Shown here: one piece after another, positions 7,758 to 16,715 of the stretch
Numbering within the stretch: the first letter of the stretch is position 1
Layout of the letters: every line of letters begins with the position of its first letter
From: Gammaproteobacteria bacterium
GTDB taxonomy: Bacteria > Pseudomonadota > Gammaproteobacteria > Burkholderiales > Rhodocyclaceae
Length of the DNA stretch: 49,697 bases
Assembly (NCBI GenBank): GCA_018825305.1
Contig: JAHJEO010000005.1
Location: forward strand, 1-49,697
Direction of reading: 5' to 3'
Program-made: the position numbers and the translations under genes
The notes under the pieces: generated by a model
What the model was told of the DNA's origin: nothing
Databases searched by the model: none
What the model saw: the letters and a program-made list of their open reading frames with translations, nothing else

Positions 7758-9404
7758 ATGAACCCCAGCGCGTCGGCCGCGGCACTTGTCGCGCGGCTCA
7801 AGCACATTGCCGATACCAGCCCGACGAGCGCCATCGATGAAGCCTTGCGTCTCCAGGTTTGGACGCAGACCTCGCCCTGGCATTGCAAAGACGTTCTTTG
7901 CTACTGTGCTCAACTCGCGGCGAGTGTCGGTGAATGGCGTCTGGCCGGGCTGGCGGCCTATCAGGCGCAGCGCCTGCACCTGACGGCTAGCGGCGAGGCC
8001 GCTCGTTGGGGCTTGCCCATGCTGCCGGGGCTTGAGGTCGCTGCCCGCCAGTTCAATCTGGTGCGCCATGTGCCCTTGCGCAGCAAAAACGTGCTGCTGC
8101 GCCGGCCGGAAGCCGGTGATCGTGACTTTCTCACGAGCATGTTCAGCGATCCGGCATTCATGCGGCTGTACTGCCGGCCCGCTTACGGCCGGGTTGAGTG
8201 GCGGGTCTACCACCTGATCCGGGGCGATCAACAGTGCCCCCAGGCGCGCGACCCGTGGGCCTGGATCGTGTGCAACAGCCACGGCGAGCCACTGGGGCTG
8301 ATGGAACTGACCCCGCCTAATTATTTTCAGGGCAGTGCCGACCTGGCCCTGGGCTTTCACCAGGCCCACTTCGGCACGCTGGCGGCCGAGGCCTATGTGC
8401 TCGGCGCTTTTATCGCCTTCCACCATCTCGACCTGGTGCGCGTAACCGGCCACGTGTATGGCGATAACCACCACTCAGGCAAGCTCGATTCACGCATGGG
8501 CATGGTGCCCGAATACACGGTTGAGGGCATGGTGGGCGATGCGCTCACGGGCGAGGATGTGGCCGTGACGGTGTATTCCATGCTGCGTGACGAGTTTTCG
8601 CAGTGGCCGCGTGTCAAACGTATCGTCCGGCACTTCTTTTCGCCGACCGCGCCGGATTTGCTGCTCGACCAGATCGATGCGCTCTCAAAGCAGATCGTGG
8701 CGCTCGGCCCGAGCTGGCGGCTTTTTCCGCCGCCGGCCGTCCCGATGATCGTGCGGCCTGCCTCACCGGATACGCGCGAAGAGCGCGACAAGGACACACA
8801 GGGGCAGACCCTCGCGGAATCACTGCCTGCGCAGCTTGATGGCCGGCGTGTGCGTTTGCGGGCCCTGCAGAAAGAAGACGAAGACGTAGTGACCGAGTGG
8901 TTGGGCCGGGACGATTTTTTCGTCGCCTGCCCACACTATTTCGATATTCTCGATGATCTGGGTGCCCTGCTCGGCCGCTATCTGGCCCGCTCACGGGAAC
9001 TGCGACTCTGGCTGATCGAGGAGCTATCGCACGGCGGCGATGCGCCTGCGCCGATTGGCTTGATCGGGCTTGAGTTTCACAACGACCGGCCGCTCGTTTT
9101 CGTCGTGGCCGGCTTTGTCAGCAGCGCCAGCTACCGGCCGGTTCGCCAAGCCTGGCGGCTGATACAACAGGCTATCGTCGAGCGCTTTCCCGGGGCGATG
9201 GTTTATGCCAAAACCCCGCTTGACTCGGCCGGCCACGCCCTGCTCAGCCGCTCTCGGAATTGGCAGTCGTGCGGCATTGAGCGAGGGTTTCGCGTCGGCG
9301 AGAGCCGTCAGCCTCGGGATATGGCCCTGTTCAGGTGGTGGCCGACTAAATCTTGTTGTTCTTTTTTGCAGAATTCGCGATTGTGTTATTCATGTCCCGA
9401 TTAA
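7758..9404 (+). CDS. Protein with two GNAT acetyltransferase domains
   Basis: A 548-aa protein. An ~85-residue N-terminal helical segment precedes a first GNAT-like domain (~90-265: KNVLLRRPEAGDRDFLTSMF, GLMELTPPNYF, FHQAHFGTLAAEAYVLGAF, VTGHVYGDNHHSGKLDSRMGM). A linker (~275-355) leads to a second, more divergent GNAT-like domain (DGRRVRLRALQKEDEDVVTEWL, PIGLIGLEFHNDRP, SASYRPVRQAWRLIQQAIVE, KTPLDSAGHALLSR). The substrate is unknown. Its 3' end overlaps the convergent tpsA by 59 bp. The last ~20 residues (Cys/Ser-rich) are antisense to tpsA coding sequence, so the original stop may have been lost. Proximity to the secretion pair suggests, but does not show, a link to the exoprotein. Confidence 0.7.
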   Translation: MNPSASAAALVARLKHIADTSPTSAIDEALRLQVWTQTSPWHCKDVLCYCAQLAASVGEWRLAGLAAYQAQRLHLTASGEAARWGLPMLPGLEVAARQFNLVRHVPLRSKNVLLRRPEAGDRDFLTSMFSDPAFMRLYCRPAYGRVEWRVYHLIRGDQQCPQARDPWAWIVCNSHGEPLGLMELTPPNYFQGSADLALGFHQAHFGTLAAEAYVLGAFIAFHHLDLVRVTGHVYGDNHHSGKLDSRMGMVPEYTVEGMVGDALTGEDVAVTVYSMLRDEFSQWPRVKRIVRHFFSPTAPDLLLDQIDALSKQIVALGPSWRLFPPPAVPMIVRPASPDTREERDKDTQGQTLAESLPAQLDGRRVRLRALQKEDEDVVTEWLGRDDFFVACPHYFDILDDLGALLGRYLARSRELRLWLIEELSHGGDAPAPIGLIGLEFHNDRPLVFVVAGFVSSASYRPVRQAWRLIQQAIVERFPGAMVYAKTPLDSAGHALLSRSRNWQSCGIERGFRVGESRQPRDMALFRWWPTKSCCSFLQNSRLCYSCPD

Positions 9405-12400
9405 AGGTGCTTCCGACCTTTGTAGAGCTGGTGGAGGCGATGATATCCGTGGTCTCGGTCAAACCGGCGGCTGTGGTGGTGGCTTGGGCAATTTCGTCCT
9501 CGGTGTAGCCGGCCGCTAGCAGTTCATCCTTCGTAAAGGCCAGCTTGGCGGTCGTGGTTTCAGAGTTAGTGGAGGTAGTTTGTTCCGTTATCTTGCTGCC
9601 GACTACCACTTCTTTTTTGCTAAACCCGAAGGAGGTACTGGGATCGGCTGCAACGATCAATGCGCTGATGGGGAAGCCGGCCGCCTTGAAGTCGCTGGCG
9701 GTATAGCCCAATCTTGTCATGGCCTCGATCGCATCGCCTTTGGCGCGATAGTCGGCAAGCCCTTTGCCCTTGTTGGCATCGACGCCGTGCTTGTATTGCA
9801 GCGCCCAGACATCCTGCAGGGTGGCTGCTGACTTGCCCGTGCCGCCGCTGAGCCACTCGGCAATGGAATCTTCCGAGAACGCGCAATCCGGACAGGTTTT
9901 TTTGATCAGGTCGGTCAGTTGCGTTGAATACGACTTGATGATGCCCGATCCCCAAGTGACATTTCGCTGTTTGCTGTTGGCTACAAGACCAATGCTGTAA
10001 CTGACCTGCTTGGCCGTGGTGCGGTCTTTGAGCAGGGCAGCAATGAGATCGGCGATGCTGGTGAAGCGCGTCGCATTGATGGTCAGCGCCGTGGCATTGC
10101 CGGCAGCCTGCGCCAGCACGTAGTCGGTGCTGGTCAGGGTCAGGCCCGAACCGTCGATCGCGTAGGTGTTGGCCGGTGACGACTTGGTTGCCGTTGAGGA
10201 AAAGACTGCGCTGCCGTCGGTTACGCCATCCAGCGTGTCGGTGGCTGCCACGCCCGTGACGCTGCCCGTGAATGCGGGCAGGTCGGTGCCGGACGTCATG
10301 GTTTTCCGGTCGGCGACATACAGCAGGGTCGCGGCATTGATCGTCACCGGGGCATTGGCCGGATTCAGCACCGGCAACTGGTAGTCGCTGGCGAGGAAGG
10401 CGCCGTTATTGTCCAGCGTGATCGCATTGATGAACTTGCCTGCCGTGGCGACGTGGGCGTCGTTGCTGGTCGCCCCGGAGTAAGCCAGCGATTCGCCGGT
10501 CACGCCGGTGGTGATCGTGACGGTGCCGGCGCCGAGGGTGGTCGTGCCGTCGTAGGTCTTGGTGGCCGACAGGCCCACGGTGCGCGGCGTGATGGTGACC
10601 GGCGCGTTGGCGACGTTCAGCGTCGGCAGCTGGTAGTTGCTGGCCAGCCCGGTACCGTTGAGCAGCGTGAGGGCGCTGATGAAGTTGTCGGCGGTGCCGG
10701 TATTGCCATCGGGCCCGCCGACGTGCGCACTGCTGGCGGTGGCGCCCGAGTACAGCAGCGTCTGGCCGGGTACCCCGGTCACGGTGAAGAGCCCGCTTCC
10801 GAGCGTGGCGCTGCCGTCATAGGTCTTGGTCGCCGCCGACAGGGTGACGGTGGCCTTGTTCACCGTCCAGGATTCAAAGCCGGCGGGAATGAAGAAGAAA
10901 CTGGTATTGGGGAGCCCGCCCGCATAAAGGTAGTTTGTGGTTCCTGCTGCCGTCGTCGAACCGAGGGCCGTGAAAGGAGCCGATTCCCACGTGCCGCCGG
11001 TACCTGTTGCCAGTGTTCCCGGTGCGGCAGTGAGGTCGATCTTGTCGTAGGCCGTGTAATTGAGTGTCGGCGCGCTGCCGTAGGTGCTGCTTTGCCCCGA
11101 ATTCAGTTTTACGAAGGCTGTGGGGTTGCTGGTGTAGCTCGCTTGAAGCTTTGCGCCGGTGAGCAAGGTGCCATCCGGCGCATAGACCGTCGGGTCGCCG
11201 CCGGAGCCATTGGTGATCGAGCCGGAGCCGTTGGTTTTATAGACGCCACTGATCTCCTGCCCGAAGAGCAGGAAGATAGCGCTGGCGGCATCGCTCGCAG
11301 TAATGGTGTTATTGACTTCAATGTTCCGATAAGCGGAAAGCGTCAGAGAAGTGGGCGCATTCCAGGTAACGGCGTCATTGACGAAGATGTCGCCGTTACC
11401 CGGGGTCATAAGAGGAAAAACACCAGCACACGGGCCGAAGTCTTCCAAGCAGGCAAGTGCCGGTGTTGTTTGGATAGTGATATTGCTGGTAGCCAGCAAT
11501 CCCGACAAAGCCGCACCACTAAGATCGCCTCCAGCGGCAGCAATGGTGAAATCCTCGGGATCCAGCAGCCAGGTTCCTGTCTTTCCATTGGCAGCGCGTG
11601 TATCGATCTTCGCGCTGTCCTCGATCTTCAGATGCGTACCGCTGGTCTCGATGAATCCGCCATCGCCGGCTTCGCTGCCGCCCTTGGCACTGAGGCTGCC
11701 GCTGACGGTCGTCTGGCTATTGGGATTGGCCAGATCGGCCAGCACAATCGCCGTCCCGCCAGCGCCGACTTTTGCGGCGCTGACATTGATGTTGCCGCTG
11801 TGGTCGATGGTCGAGCTGGCCAACAGGCGCACCGTGCCGCCGTCGGTGCTGATGCCCTTCGCCTCGATGGCCCCGCTGTTGACGACCTGCCCGAGCAGGA
11901 TGTGGGCCGACTGGGCCGAGAGGATGGCGGTGCCGCCGTCGGCCTGGATCAGGTGCTTGTTGGCGACCAGGGTGTCGATGCTGGCCTTCTCCACCTGCAC
12001 GTCGATGAGGGCATTGCCGCTGATGCCGAGGGTGACGGCTTCGCCCGCGGCCAGCGCCGTGGTGCCCATGCGGGTGGCGATGACGCCTTCGTTCTGCACT
12101 TCCGGCGCGAGCAGGGCGACGTATTTGCCGACCAGTTCGCCCTGGTTGACGACGCTGCCGCTGGCGCCGTCGCGGCTGAAGCGATAGTTGCCGGCGAGGA
12201 AGTCCTCGTTGCGGATGCCGAGCGTGGAGGCGACCATGCCGCCGACATCGACCCGGGCGCCGGCCGCGAACAGCACGCCGCTGGGATTGACCAGAAAGAC
12301 CTGGCCGTTGGCGGAAAGCGAGCCGTAGATGCGCGAGGGGTCGGAACCGATGACGCGGTTGAGCGCGACGGCGCTGGCGGAGGGTTGCTGGAAATTGACC

Positions 12401-12705
12401 GAGGCGCCGCTGCCGATGCTGAAGCTGTTCCAGTTGAGGATGGCGCGGTCAGAGCCCTGGGTGATGGTCATGGCGCTGCCGGACTGGGCGATGCTGGCCT
12501 GGCCGGCGACGACCTGGCCGCCGCTGGGCAGCGTGTTGGGTGCCGGTGTCTGGGCGAAAGCGGCCTGGGCGATGACCGTGGAGGCCAGGGTTGCGGCGAG
12601 GCGCCTGGCGCGGGTGGCGGGCTTGCCGCGGGTGGCGGCAGCTTCGTGGGCGACGATCCAGGTCTGGCGGGCGTCGCTCCAGATGAGGCGGTGGGTTTTG
12701 TTCAT
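9346..12705 (-). CDS. TpsA exoprotein, filamentous-haemagglutinin type
   Basis: A 1119-aa secreted adhesin-like protein. It starts with an extended signal peptide (MNKTHRLIWSDARQTWIVAH... LAATLASTVIAQAAFAQ). The TPS secretion domain follows at ~55-300, with NPSGVLFAAGARVDVGG and beta-helix motifs SGNINVSAAK and GDGGFIETSG. Two YDG-type repeats (AATKTYDGSATLG, SATKTYDGTTTLG) and an MBG-like segment (~600-860) come next. The C-terminal ~250 residues are different: a CPDC pair near residue 905, then helical motifs of the type LGYTASDFKAAGFP and FTKDELLAAGYTEDEIAQAT, and a Ser/Thr-rich end. It should be exported by the TpsB encoded 14 bp upstream. The dispersed repeat (11750-11773) encodes AKVGAGGTA inside the beta-helix. 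Confidence 0.87.
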   Translation of the reverse strand: MNKTHRLIWSDARQTWIVAHEAAATRGKPATRARRLAATLASTVIAQAAFAQTPAPNTLPSGGQVVAGQASIAQSGSAMTITQGSDRAILNWNSFSIGSGASVNFQQPSASAVALNRVIGSDPSRIYGSLSANGQVFLVNPSGVLFAAGARVDVGGMVASTLGIRNEDFLAGNYRFSRDGASGSVVNQGELVGKYVALLAPEVQNEGVIATRMGTTALAAGEAVTLGISGNALIDVQVEKASIDTLVANKHLIQADGGTAILSAQSAHILLGQVVNSGAIEAKGISTDGGTVRLLASSTIDHSGNINVSAAKVGAGGTAIVLADLANPNSQTTVSGSLSAKGGSEAGDGGFIETSGTHLKIEDSAKIDTRAANGKTGTWLLDPEDFTIAAAGGDLSGAALSGLLATSNITIQTTPALACLEDFGPCAGVFPLMTPGNGDIFVNDAVTWNAPTSLTLSAYRNIEVNNTITASDAASAIFLLFGQEISGVYKTNGSGSITNGSGGDPTVYAPDGTLLTGAKLQASYTSNPTAFVKLNSGQSSTYGSAPTLNYTAYDKIDLTAAPGTLATGTGGTWESAPFTALGSTTAAGTTNYLYAGGLPNTSFFFIPAGFESWTVNKATVTLSAATKTYDGSATLGSGLFTVTGVPGQTLLYSGATASSAHVGGPDGNTGTADNFISALTLLNGTGLASNYQLPTLNVANAPVTITPRTVGLSATKTYDGTTTLGAGTVTITTGVTGESLAYSGATSNDAHVATAGKFINAITLDNNGAFLASDYQLPVLNPANAPVTINAATLLYVADRKTMTSGTDLPAFTGSVTGVAATDTLDGVTDGSAVFSSTATKSSPANTYAIDGSGLTLTSTDYVLAQAAGNATALTINATRFTSIADLIAALLKDRTTAKQVSYSIGLVANSKQRNVTWGSGIIKSYSTQLTDLIKKTCPDCAFSEDSIAEWLSGGTGKSAATLQDVWALQYKHGVDANKGKGLADYRAKGDAIEAMTRLGYTASDFKAAGFPISALIVAADPSTSFGFSKKEVVVGSKITEQTTSTNSETTTAKLAFTKDELLAAGYTEDEIAQATTTAAGLTETTDIIASTSSTKVGSTFNRDMNNTIANSAKKNNKI
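11750..11773 (-). repeat. Dispersed 24-bp repeat, copy 2 (tpsA)
   Basis: Exact match to the consensus on the minus strand. It encodes KVGAGGTA between two beta-helix rungs of the exoprotein. Confidence 0.8.
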
Positions 12706-12719
12706 GGTTGTGTGCTCGA

Positions 12720-14456
12720 TCAGAACTGGGCGGTCAGGCTGAGCCAGCTGCGGGTGCCGGTGTCGTTGTCAGAATCGCGGCCGCGTGCGTCGCGGCCGGG
12801 GTTGCTGCCGAGCGGGCCTGCAAGGGTGGCGTTGATGAGAATGCTCTTGCTGGGGCGCCAGTCGAAGCCGAAGCCGGCGCCGGCGAGTTCGTAGCTGTTG
12901 GACAGGCCGGGCGTGCCGGCATTCCAGCCGGCCCAGGTGCGTCGGTTGATGGTGATGCCGCCGGCATCCACAAAGGTGCTGAGGCCGACGCTGTCGTTCA
13001 TGCGGTAGTTGAGGCTGGCGTTGAACAGCCAGCCTTCGTCGCCGCTGGCTTCGCCCACCGGGTAGCCGCGGACGCCGCCGGGCCCGCCGAGGGAGAAGCG
13101 CTCGGTCGAGTCGAGGTTCTTGCCAGCGAACTGGCCGCGCAGGCCGGCATCGATGCTCCAGGTTTCTGTCAGCGACTGCAGGCGGCCGAGGGAGTAGCCG
13201 AGCTTGCTGAAGCCGCCCTGGACCTGGCGTCCGGCACGGTCGGCCGTGAGCGCGGCGCGGTTGCGCTGGTCGCTGTTGCCGACGACGAGACTGGTGCCGA
13301 AGCGGGTGATGCCGCCGGAAAGCAGGCTGTCGGGGCCATCGACGCGATAGCCGTCGAGGCCGAGGCTGGCGACGGTGACGTTGCGGTTGCCGGTTTCGCC
13401 GGCGACGGTGCGGTCGATCAGTTGCTTGCCGTCGGCGGCGGCCGTGAACGAAAGGTTGAAGTCTTCGCGCCGCGCCAGCGGGTAGCTGGCAGTCAGCCCC
13501 ACGGTGCTGGCCGAGCCCTGGCCGCGCAGGGCGGCAAAGGTGGATTGCACGAGACGGTAGTCGAGGCGGGAGGCATTGACGCCGAGGCGCAGGCCGCCGT
13601 CGCCGACGGCGCGGCTGTAGTCGGCGCGGCCGAAGGTGGCCCCCTGCGAGGCGTTGAGCATGAGCGAGGCGGCGTCGAAGCTGCCCGTGGGGTTGTTGAT
13701 GCTGATGCTGCCGTTCGCCTGCTCTTTTCCGGTGCCGACCGAGCCCTGGTTGTTGATGCCGAGGCTGTAATTGGTGAGCGGCTTGTCGGCGGCGGTGACG
13801 ACGAGGTCGATCTCGGCTTCGCCCTTGCCTGGGGCGAGGGCGGCCTTGGCTTCGATGCCGGGCTGTTCGTTGAGGATGTTGAGCGCCTCGCCCAGGCGGG
13901 CGATGTCCATGGTGTCGCCGCTGGCCAGGCGCCCGTCGATGAGGCGTTCGACGCGGGCGGAGTCGAGGCGCTCGCCCTGCCTGTCGATGCGCAGGCTGCC
14001 GCGCTTGCCCTCGACGACCTGGAGGACGACGATGCCGTCCTTGACGTCCTGCGGCGGCAGGACGACGCGGGCGAGATAGCCCTTCTGGGCGTAGTAGGCG
14101 ATGAGGTGGCTCGCCGTGCCTTGCAGCTGGCGGAAGCTGAGTTCCTTGCCGACGACATCCTGGAGCTGGGCGACGAGTTCGGCCTCGCTGATCAGCAGCG
14201 CGCCCTGGATGCGGAAGCCCTTGACCAGGACCCTGGGGCCGGCGTCAGGCTCGGCCGCTGGGGCGGCCGGGGCGATGGGGGCGGGAGTGGCCGGGACGAC
14301 GCTGGGGGCCTTGGGCTGCTCGCGCAGCAGCTGGCCGGCATCGGGGGGCGTCTGGGCGTGGAGCGGGGCTGCCATGAGGACGGCGGCAAAGCCGGCCACG
14401 CCGGGCAGCATTTTCAGGGGCGTCAACGCCCCATAGGTGGTCTTGAAGGGCGTCAT
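12720..14456 (-). CDS. TpsB outer-membrane transporter (ShlB/FhaC/HecB family)
   Basis: A 578-aa two-partner secretion pore. A signal peptide (to ~35, ending APLHAQ) and Pro/Ala-rich linker precede two POTRA domains (~75-235; VLVKGFRIQGALLISEAELV, YYAQKGYLARVVLPPQDVKDG, IARLGEALNILNEQPGIEAK). A 16-strand beta-barrel follows, with the conserved FSLGGPGGVRGYPVGEASGD motif (VRGY, lid loop 6) and a C-terminal Phe (SLTAQF) for BAM recognition. It secretes the TpsA protein encoded downstream. The 160 bp upstream (14457-14617) hold no gene and probably carry the operon promoter. Confidence 0.9.
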   Translation of the reverse strand: MTPFKTTYGALTPLKMLPGVAGFAAVLMAAPLHAQTPPDAGQLLREQPKAPSVVPATPAPIAPAAPAAEPDAGPRVLVKGFRIQGALLISEAELVAQLQDVVGKELSFRQLQGTASHLIAYYAQKGYLARVVLPPQDVKDGIVVLQVVEGKRGSLRIDRQGERLDSARVERLIDGRLASGDTMDIARLGEALNILNEQPGIEAKAALAPGKGEAEIDLVVTAADKPLTNYSLGINNQGSVGTGKEQANGSISINNPTGSFDAASLMLNASQGATFGRADYSRAVGDGGLRLGVNASRLDYRLVQSTFAALRGQGSASTVGLTASYPLARREDFNLSFTAAADGKQLIDRTVAGETGNRNVTVASLGLDGYRVDGPDSLLSGGITRFGTSLVVGNSDQRNRAALTADRAGRQVQGGFSKLGYSLGRLQSLTETWSIDAGLRGQFAGKNLDSTERFSLGGPGGVRGYPVGEASGDEGWLFNASLNYRMNDSVGLSTFVDAGGITINRRTWAGWNAGTPGLSNSYELAGAGFGFDWRPSKSILINATLAGPLGSNPGRDARGRDSDNDTGTRSWLSLTAQF

Positions 14457-14617
14457 GTGGCTGGTGCGGGGCTAATTTGTTATGGGCGTAGGCGTCAATT
14501 GTTCAGGTGCGAAGGATAAGTGAATCGATGGAATTTATCAACCTCCGACCTGTCGCTGATGGGGTTGTTGGCCCTTTTCCCGCCATCCGCTACGGCGATG
14601 CGAGCGTCTTTTGAGCC

Positions 14618-15673
14618 TCAGTTCGCCAGGATGGCGGCCGCCAGTTGCCTGATGCCGGCTTCGCTCAGGTCGTCCGTCGCGAAACATGGCGCAGCGGCGT
14701 AGCCGACATAGTTCTTGCCCTGCGACTTCTGGTAGAGCGGGTCGTAGTGGTGCTCGAGCAGTTCGCCGAACAGCGCCCTGAATTCGCCGGCGTTGGCCAT
14801 GGCCTGCCAGCGCTCGATGGTCTCGTTGCTCTGCAGCCCCTGCAAATGCACGATCTTGTCGGTCAGCAGCGAGGGGGTGGCGAGGAAGTAGTCGTAGTCG
14901 CGCAGCAGGAAGTCGACCCGGGCGGCGGTATCGGCTTCGATGCGCAGGCAGGGCGCGGCGCGGATGGCGCCGATCAGGGCGTCCGGCAGGTGCAGCAGGC
15001 CGATGCGACGGCTCTCGGCTTCGACATAAACGGGGCGGGCCGGATCGAAGCCATTCAGCGCCGTGTAGAGCCGGGTTTCGAACAGGCGCTGGGCCGGCTG
15101 CGGCGTGCCGGGCAGGGCGCCGAGCACCGAGCCCTTGTGGGCGGCGAACTGCTCGAGGTGCAGCACCTGGGCGCCCATCTCGCCCAGCGCCTCGAGCACG
15201 CGGCTCTTGGCGTTGCCGGTGGCGCCAGAGACGACGCGGTAGTCGAAACGCTGCGGTAGCGTCGCCAGCGCTTCGACGACATGGCGGCGCCAGGACTTGT
15301 AGCCGCCATCGAGGCGGTGGGCGTCCCAGCCGATCTCGCGCAGGATGTACGAGAAGGTGCCGGAGCGCTTGCCGCCGCGCCAGCAATAGACCAGGGGTTT
15401 CCAGCTGCGCGGTTTGTCGAGGAAGCGCGCTTCGATGTGCTCGCCGATGTGGCGGGTGACGATGGCGGCGCCGATCTTCTTGGCCTCGAAGGCGGACACC
15501 TGCTTGTAGATGGTGCCGACTCGGGCGCGCTCCTCGTTGTCGAGCACCGGGCAGTTGATGGCGCCGGGCAGGCGGTCGTCCTCGAACTCGGCAGGCGAGC
15601 GCACGTCGATGATCTCGTCGAACTCGGCGAGTTGTGCTAGCGTGGCAAGCCCTTTTTGATGTTTTTCCGACAT
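14618..15673 (-). CDS. selU: tRNA 2-selenouridine synthase
   Basis: A 351-aa enzyme (SelU/MnmH) that replaces sulfur with selenium at wobble 2-thiouridine, using selenophosphate. The N-terminal rhodanese domain has the active-site loop VYCWRGGKRSGT (catalytic Cys). The C-terminal P-loop domain starts with VSGATGNAKSRVLEALGEMG. The start at 15673 is preceded by a GAGG ribosome site; longer reading frames upstream overlap selD and lack family similarity. The start codon physically overlaps that of the divergent selD, whose product makes the selenium donor. Confidence 0.9.
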   Translation of the reverse strand: MSEKHQKGLATLAQLAEFDEIIDVRSPAEFEDDRLPGAINCPVLDNEERARVGTIYKQVSAFEAKKIGAAIVTRHIGEHIEARFLDKPRSWKPLVYCWRGGKRSGTFSYILREIGWDAHRLDGGYKSWRRHVVEALATLPQRFDYRVVSGATGNAKSRVLEALGEMGAQVLHLEQFAAHKGSVLGALPGTPQPAQRLFETRLYTALNGFDPARPVYVEAESRRIGLLHLPDALIGAIRAAPCLRIEADTAARVDFLLRDYDYFLATPSLLTDKIVHLQGLQSNETIERWQAMANAGEFRALFGELLEHHYDPLYQKSQGKNYVGYAAAPCFATDDLSEAGIRQLAAAILAN

Positions 15674-16715
15674 GGCCTCGATGGACAAGATAAGACTGAC
15701 CCAATTTTCCCACGGTGGCGGCTGCGGCTGCAAAATAGCGCCGGCCGTGCTCTCGCGACTGATCGCCGAGTCGCCGTTAAAGACGATCCCGCCAGACCTG
15801 CTGGTCGGCATCGCCACCTCGGACGACGCAGCGGTCTATCGGCTCAACGACGAGCAGGCCATCGTCGCCACCACCGATTTTTTCACCCCCATCGTCGATG
15901 ATCCGTGGGACTTCGGCCGCATCGCCGCGACCAATGCGCTGTCCGACGTCTATGCCATGGGCGGCAAGCCGATCTTCGCGCTCGCCGTCGTCGGCATGCC
16001 GCTCGACAAGCTGCCGGAGGAGGTGATCCGCCAGATCCTCGCCGGCGGCGAGTCGATCTGTGCCGAGGCCGGGATACTCATCGCCGGCGGCCACTCGATC
16101 GACGTGGTCGAGCCGATCTACGGCCTGGTCGGCGTCGGCGTGGTGCATCCGCAGAAGATCAAGCGCAACAGCGAGGCCCGGGCCGGCGACGTGCTGATAC
16201 TCGGCAAGCCGCTGGGCATCGGCATCCTGTCGGCGGCGCTCAAGAAGGGCCTGCTGACGCCGCACGGCTACGGCGAGATGGTGCGCTGGACCACCAAGAT
16301 CAACGTCACCGGCGCCGCGCTTTCCGACATGGATGCGGTGCATGCCGTGACCGACGTCACCGGCTTCGGGCTGGCGGGCCACCTGCTGGAGATCTGCCGC
16401 GGCTCGAAGCTGGCGGCGACCGTCGAGTTCGACAAGCTGCCGCTGATTCCCGAGGCCGTGCAGCATGTGCAGGCCGGCATCAGCACCGGCGCCTCGACGC
16501 GCAACTGGGCCGGCTATGGCCACGAGGTCAGCGTGGCTGGCGACGAGTGGCGGCAGAAGATGGTCACCGACCCGCAGACCAGCGGCGGCCTGCTGGTGGC
16601 CTGCGCCGCCGAGGCGGCCGAGCAAGTGCTGGCGGCCTTCCGCGCCGACGGTTTTGCCGAGGCAGCGGTGATCGGGCGGCTCGAGGCCGGCGCAGCGCTG
16701 GTCAGCGTTGTCTGA
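15672..16715 (+). CDS. selD: Selenophosphate synthetase (selenide, water dikinase), Cys form
   Basis: A 347-aa enzyme making selenophosphate from selenide and ATP. The N-terminal loop FSHGGGCGCKIAP carries the catalytic Cys (not selenocysteine) and Lys. Further motifs are TTDFFTPIVDDPWDFGRIAA, SDVYAMGGKP, GGHSID and VTGFGLAGHL. Two starts are possible: ATG 15672 (used here) or ATG 15681, the latter giving the usual MDKIRLTQ N-terminus. It is divergent from selU with essentially no spacer and ends 14 bp inside the convergent tesA. Selenocysteine machinery is not present in the window, so selenouridine in tRNA is the visible use of the product. Confidence 0.92.
   Translation: MASMDKIRLTQFSHGGGCGCKIAPAVLSRLIAESPLKTIPPDLLVGIATSDDAAVYRLNDEQAIVATTDFFTPIVDDPWDFGRIAATNALSDVYAMGGKPIFALAVVGMPLDKLPEEVIRQILAGGESICAEAGILIAGGHSIDVVEPIYGLVGVGVVHPQKIKRNSEARAGDVLILGKPLGIGILSAALKKGLLTPHGYGEMVRWTTKINVTGAALSDMDAVHAVTDVTGFGLAGHLLEICRGSKLAATVEFDKLPLIPEAVQHVQAGISTGASTRNWAGYGHEVSVAGDEWRQKMVTDPQTSGGLLVACAAEAAEQVLAAFRADGFAEAAVIGRLEAGAALVSVV

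Noticed and set aside
12371-12390. An extra copy of the dispersed repeat in tpsA (GGCGCTGGCGG)
   Set aside because: Only 11 bases match, within the conserved TPS motif SASAVALNRV, so it is explained by native coding.
10453-12894. An 813-codon plus-strand frame
   Set aside because: Antisense to tpsA, no recognisable domain, composition typical of mirror frames in high-GC DNA.
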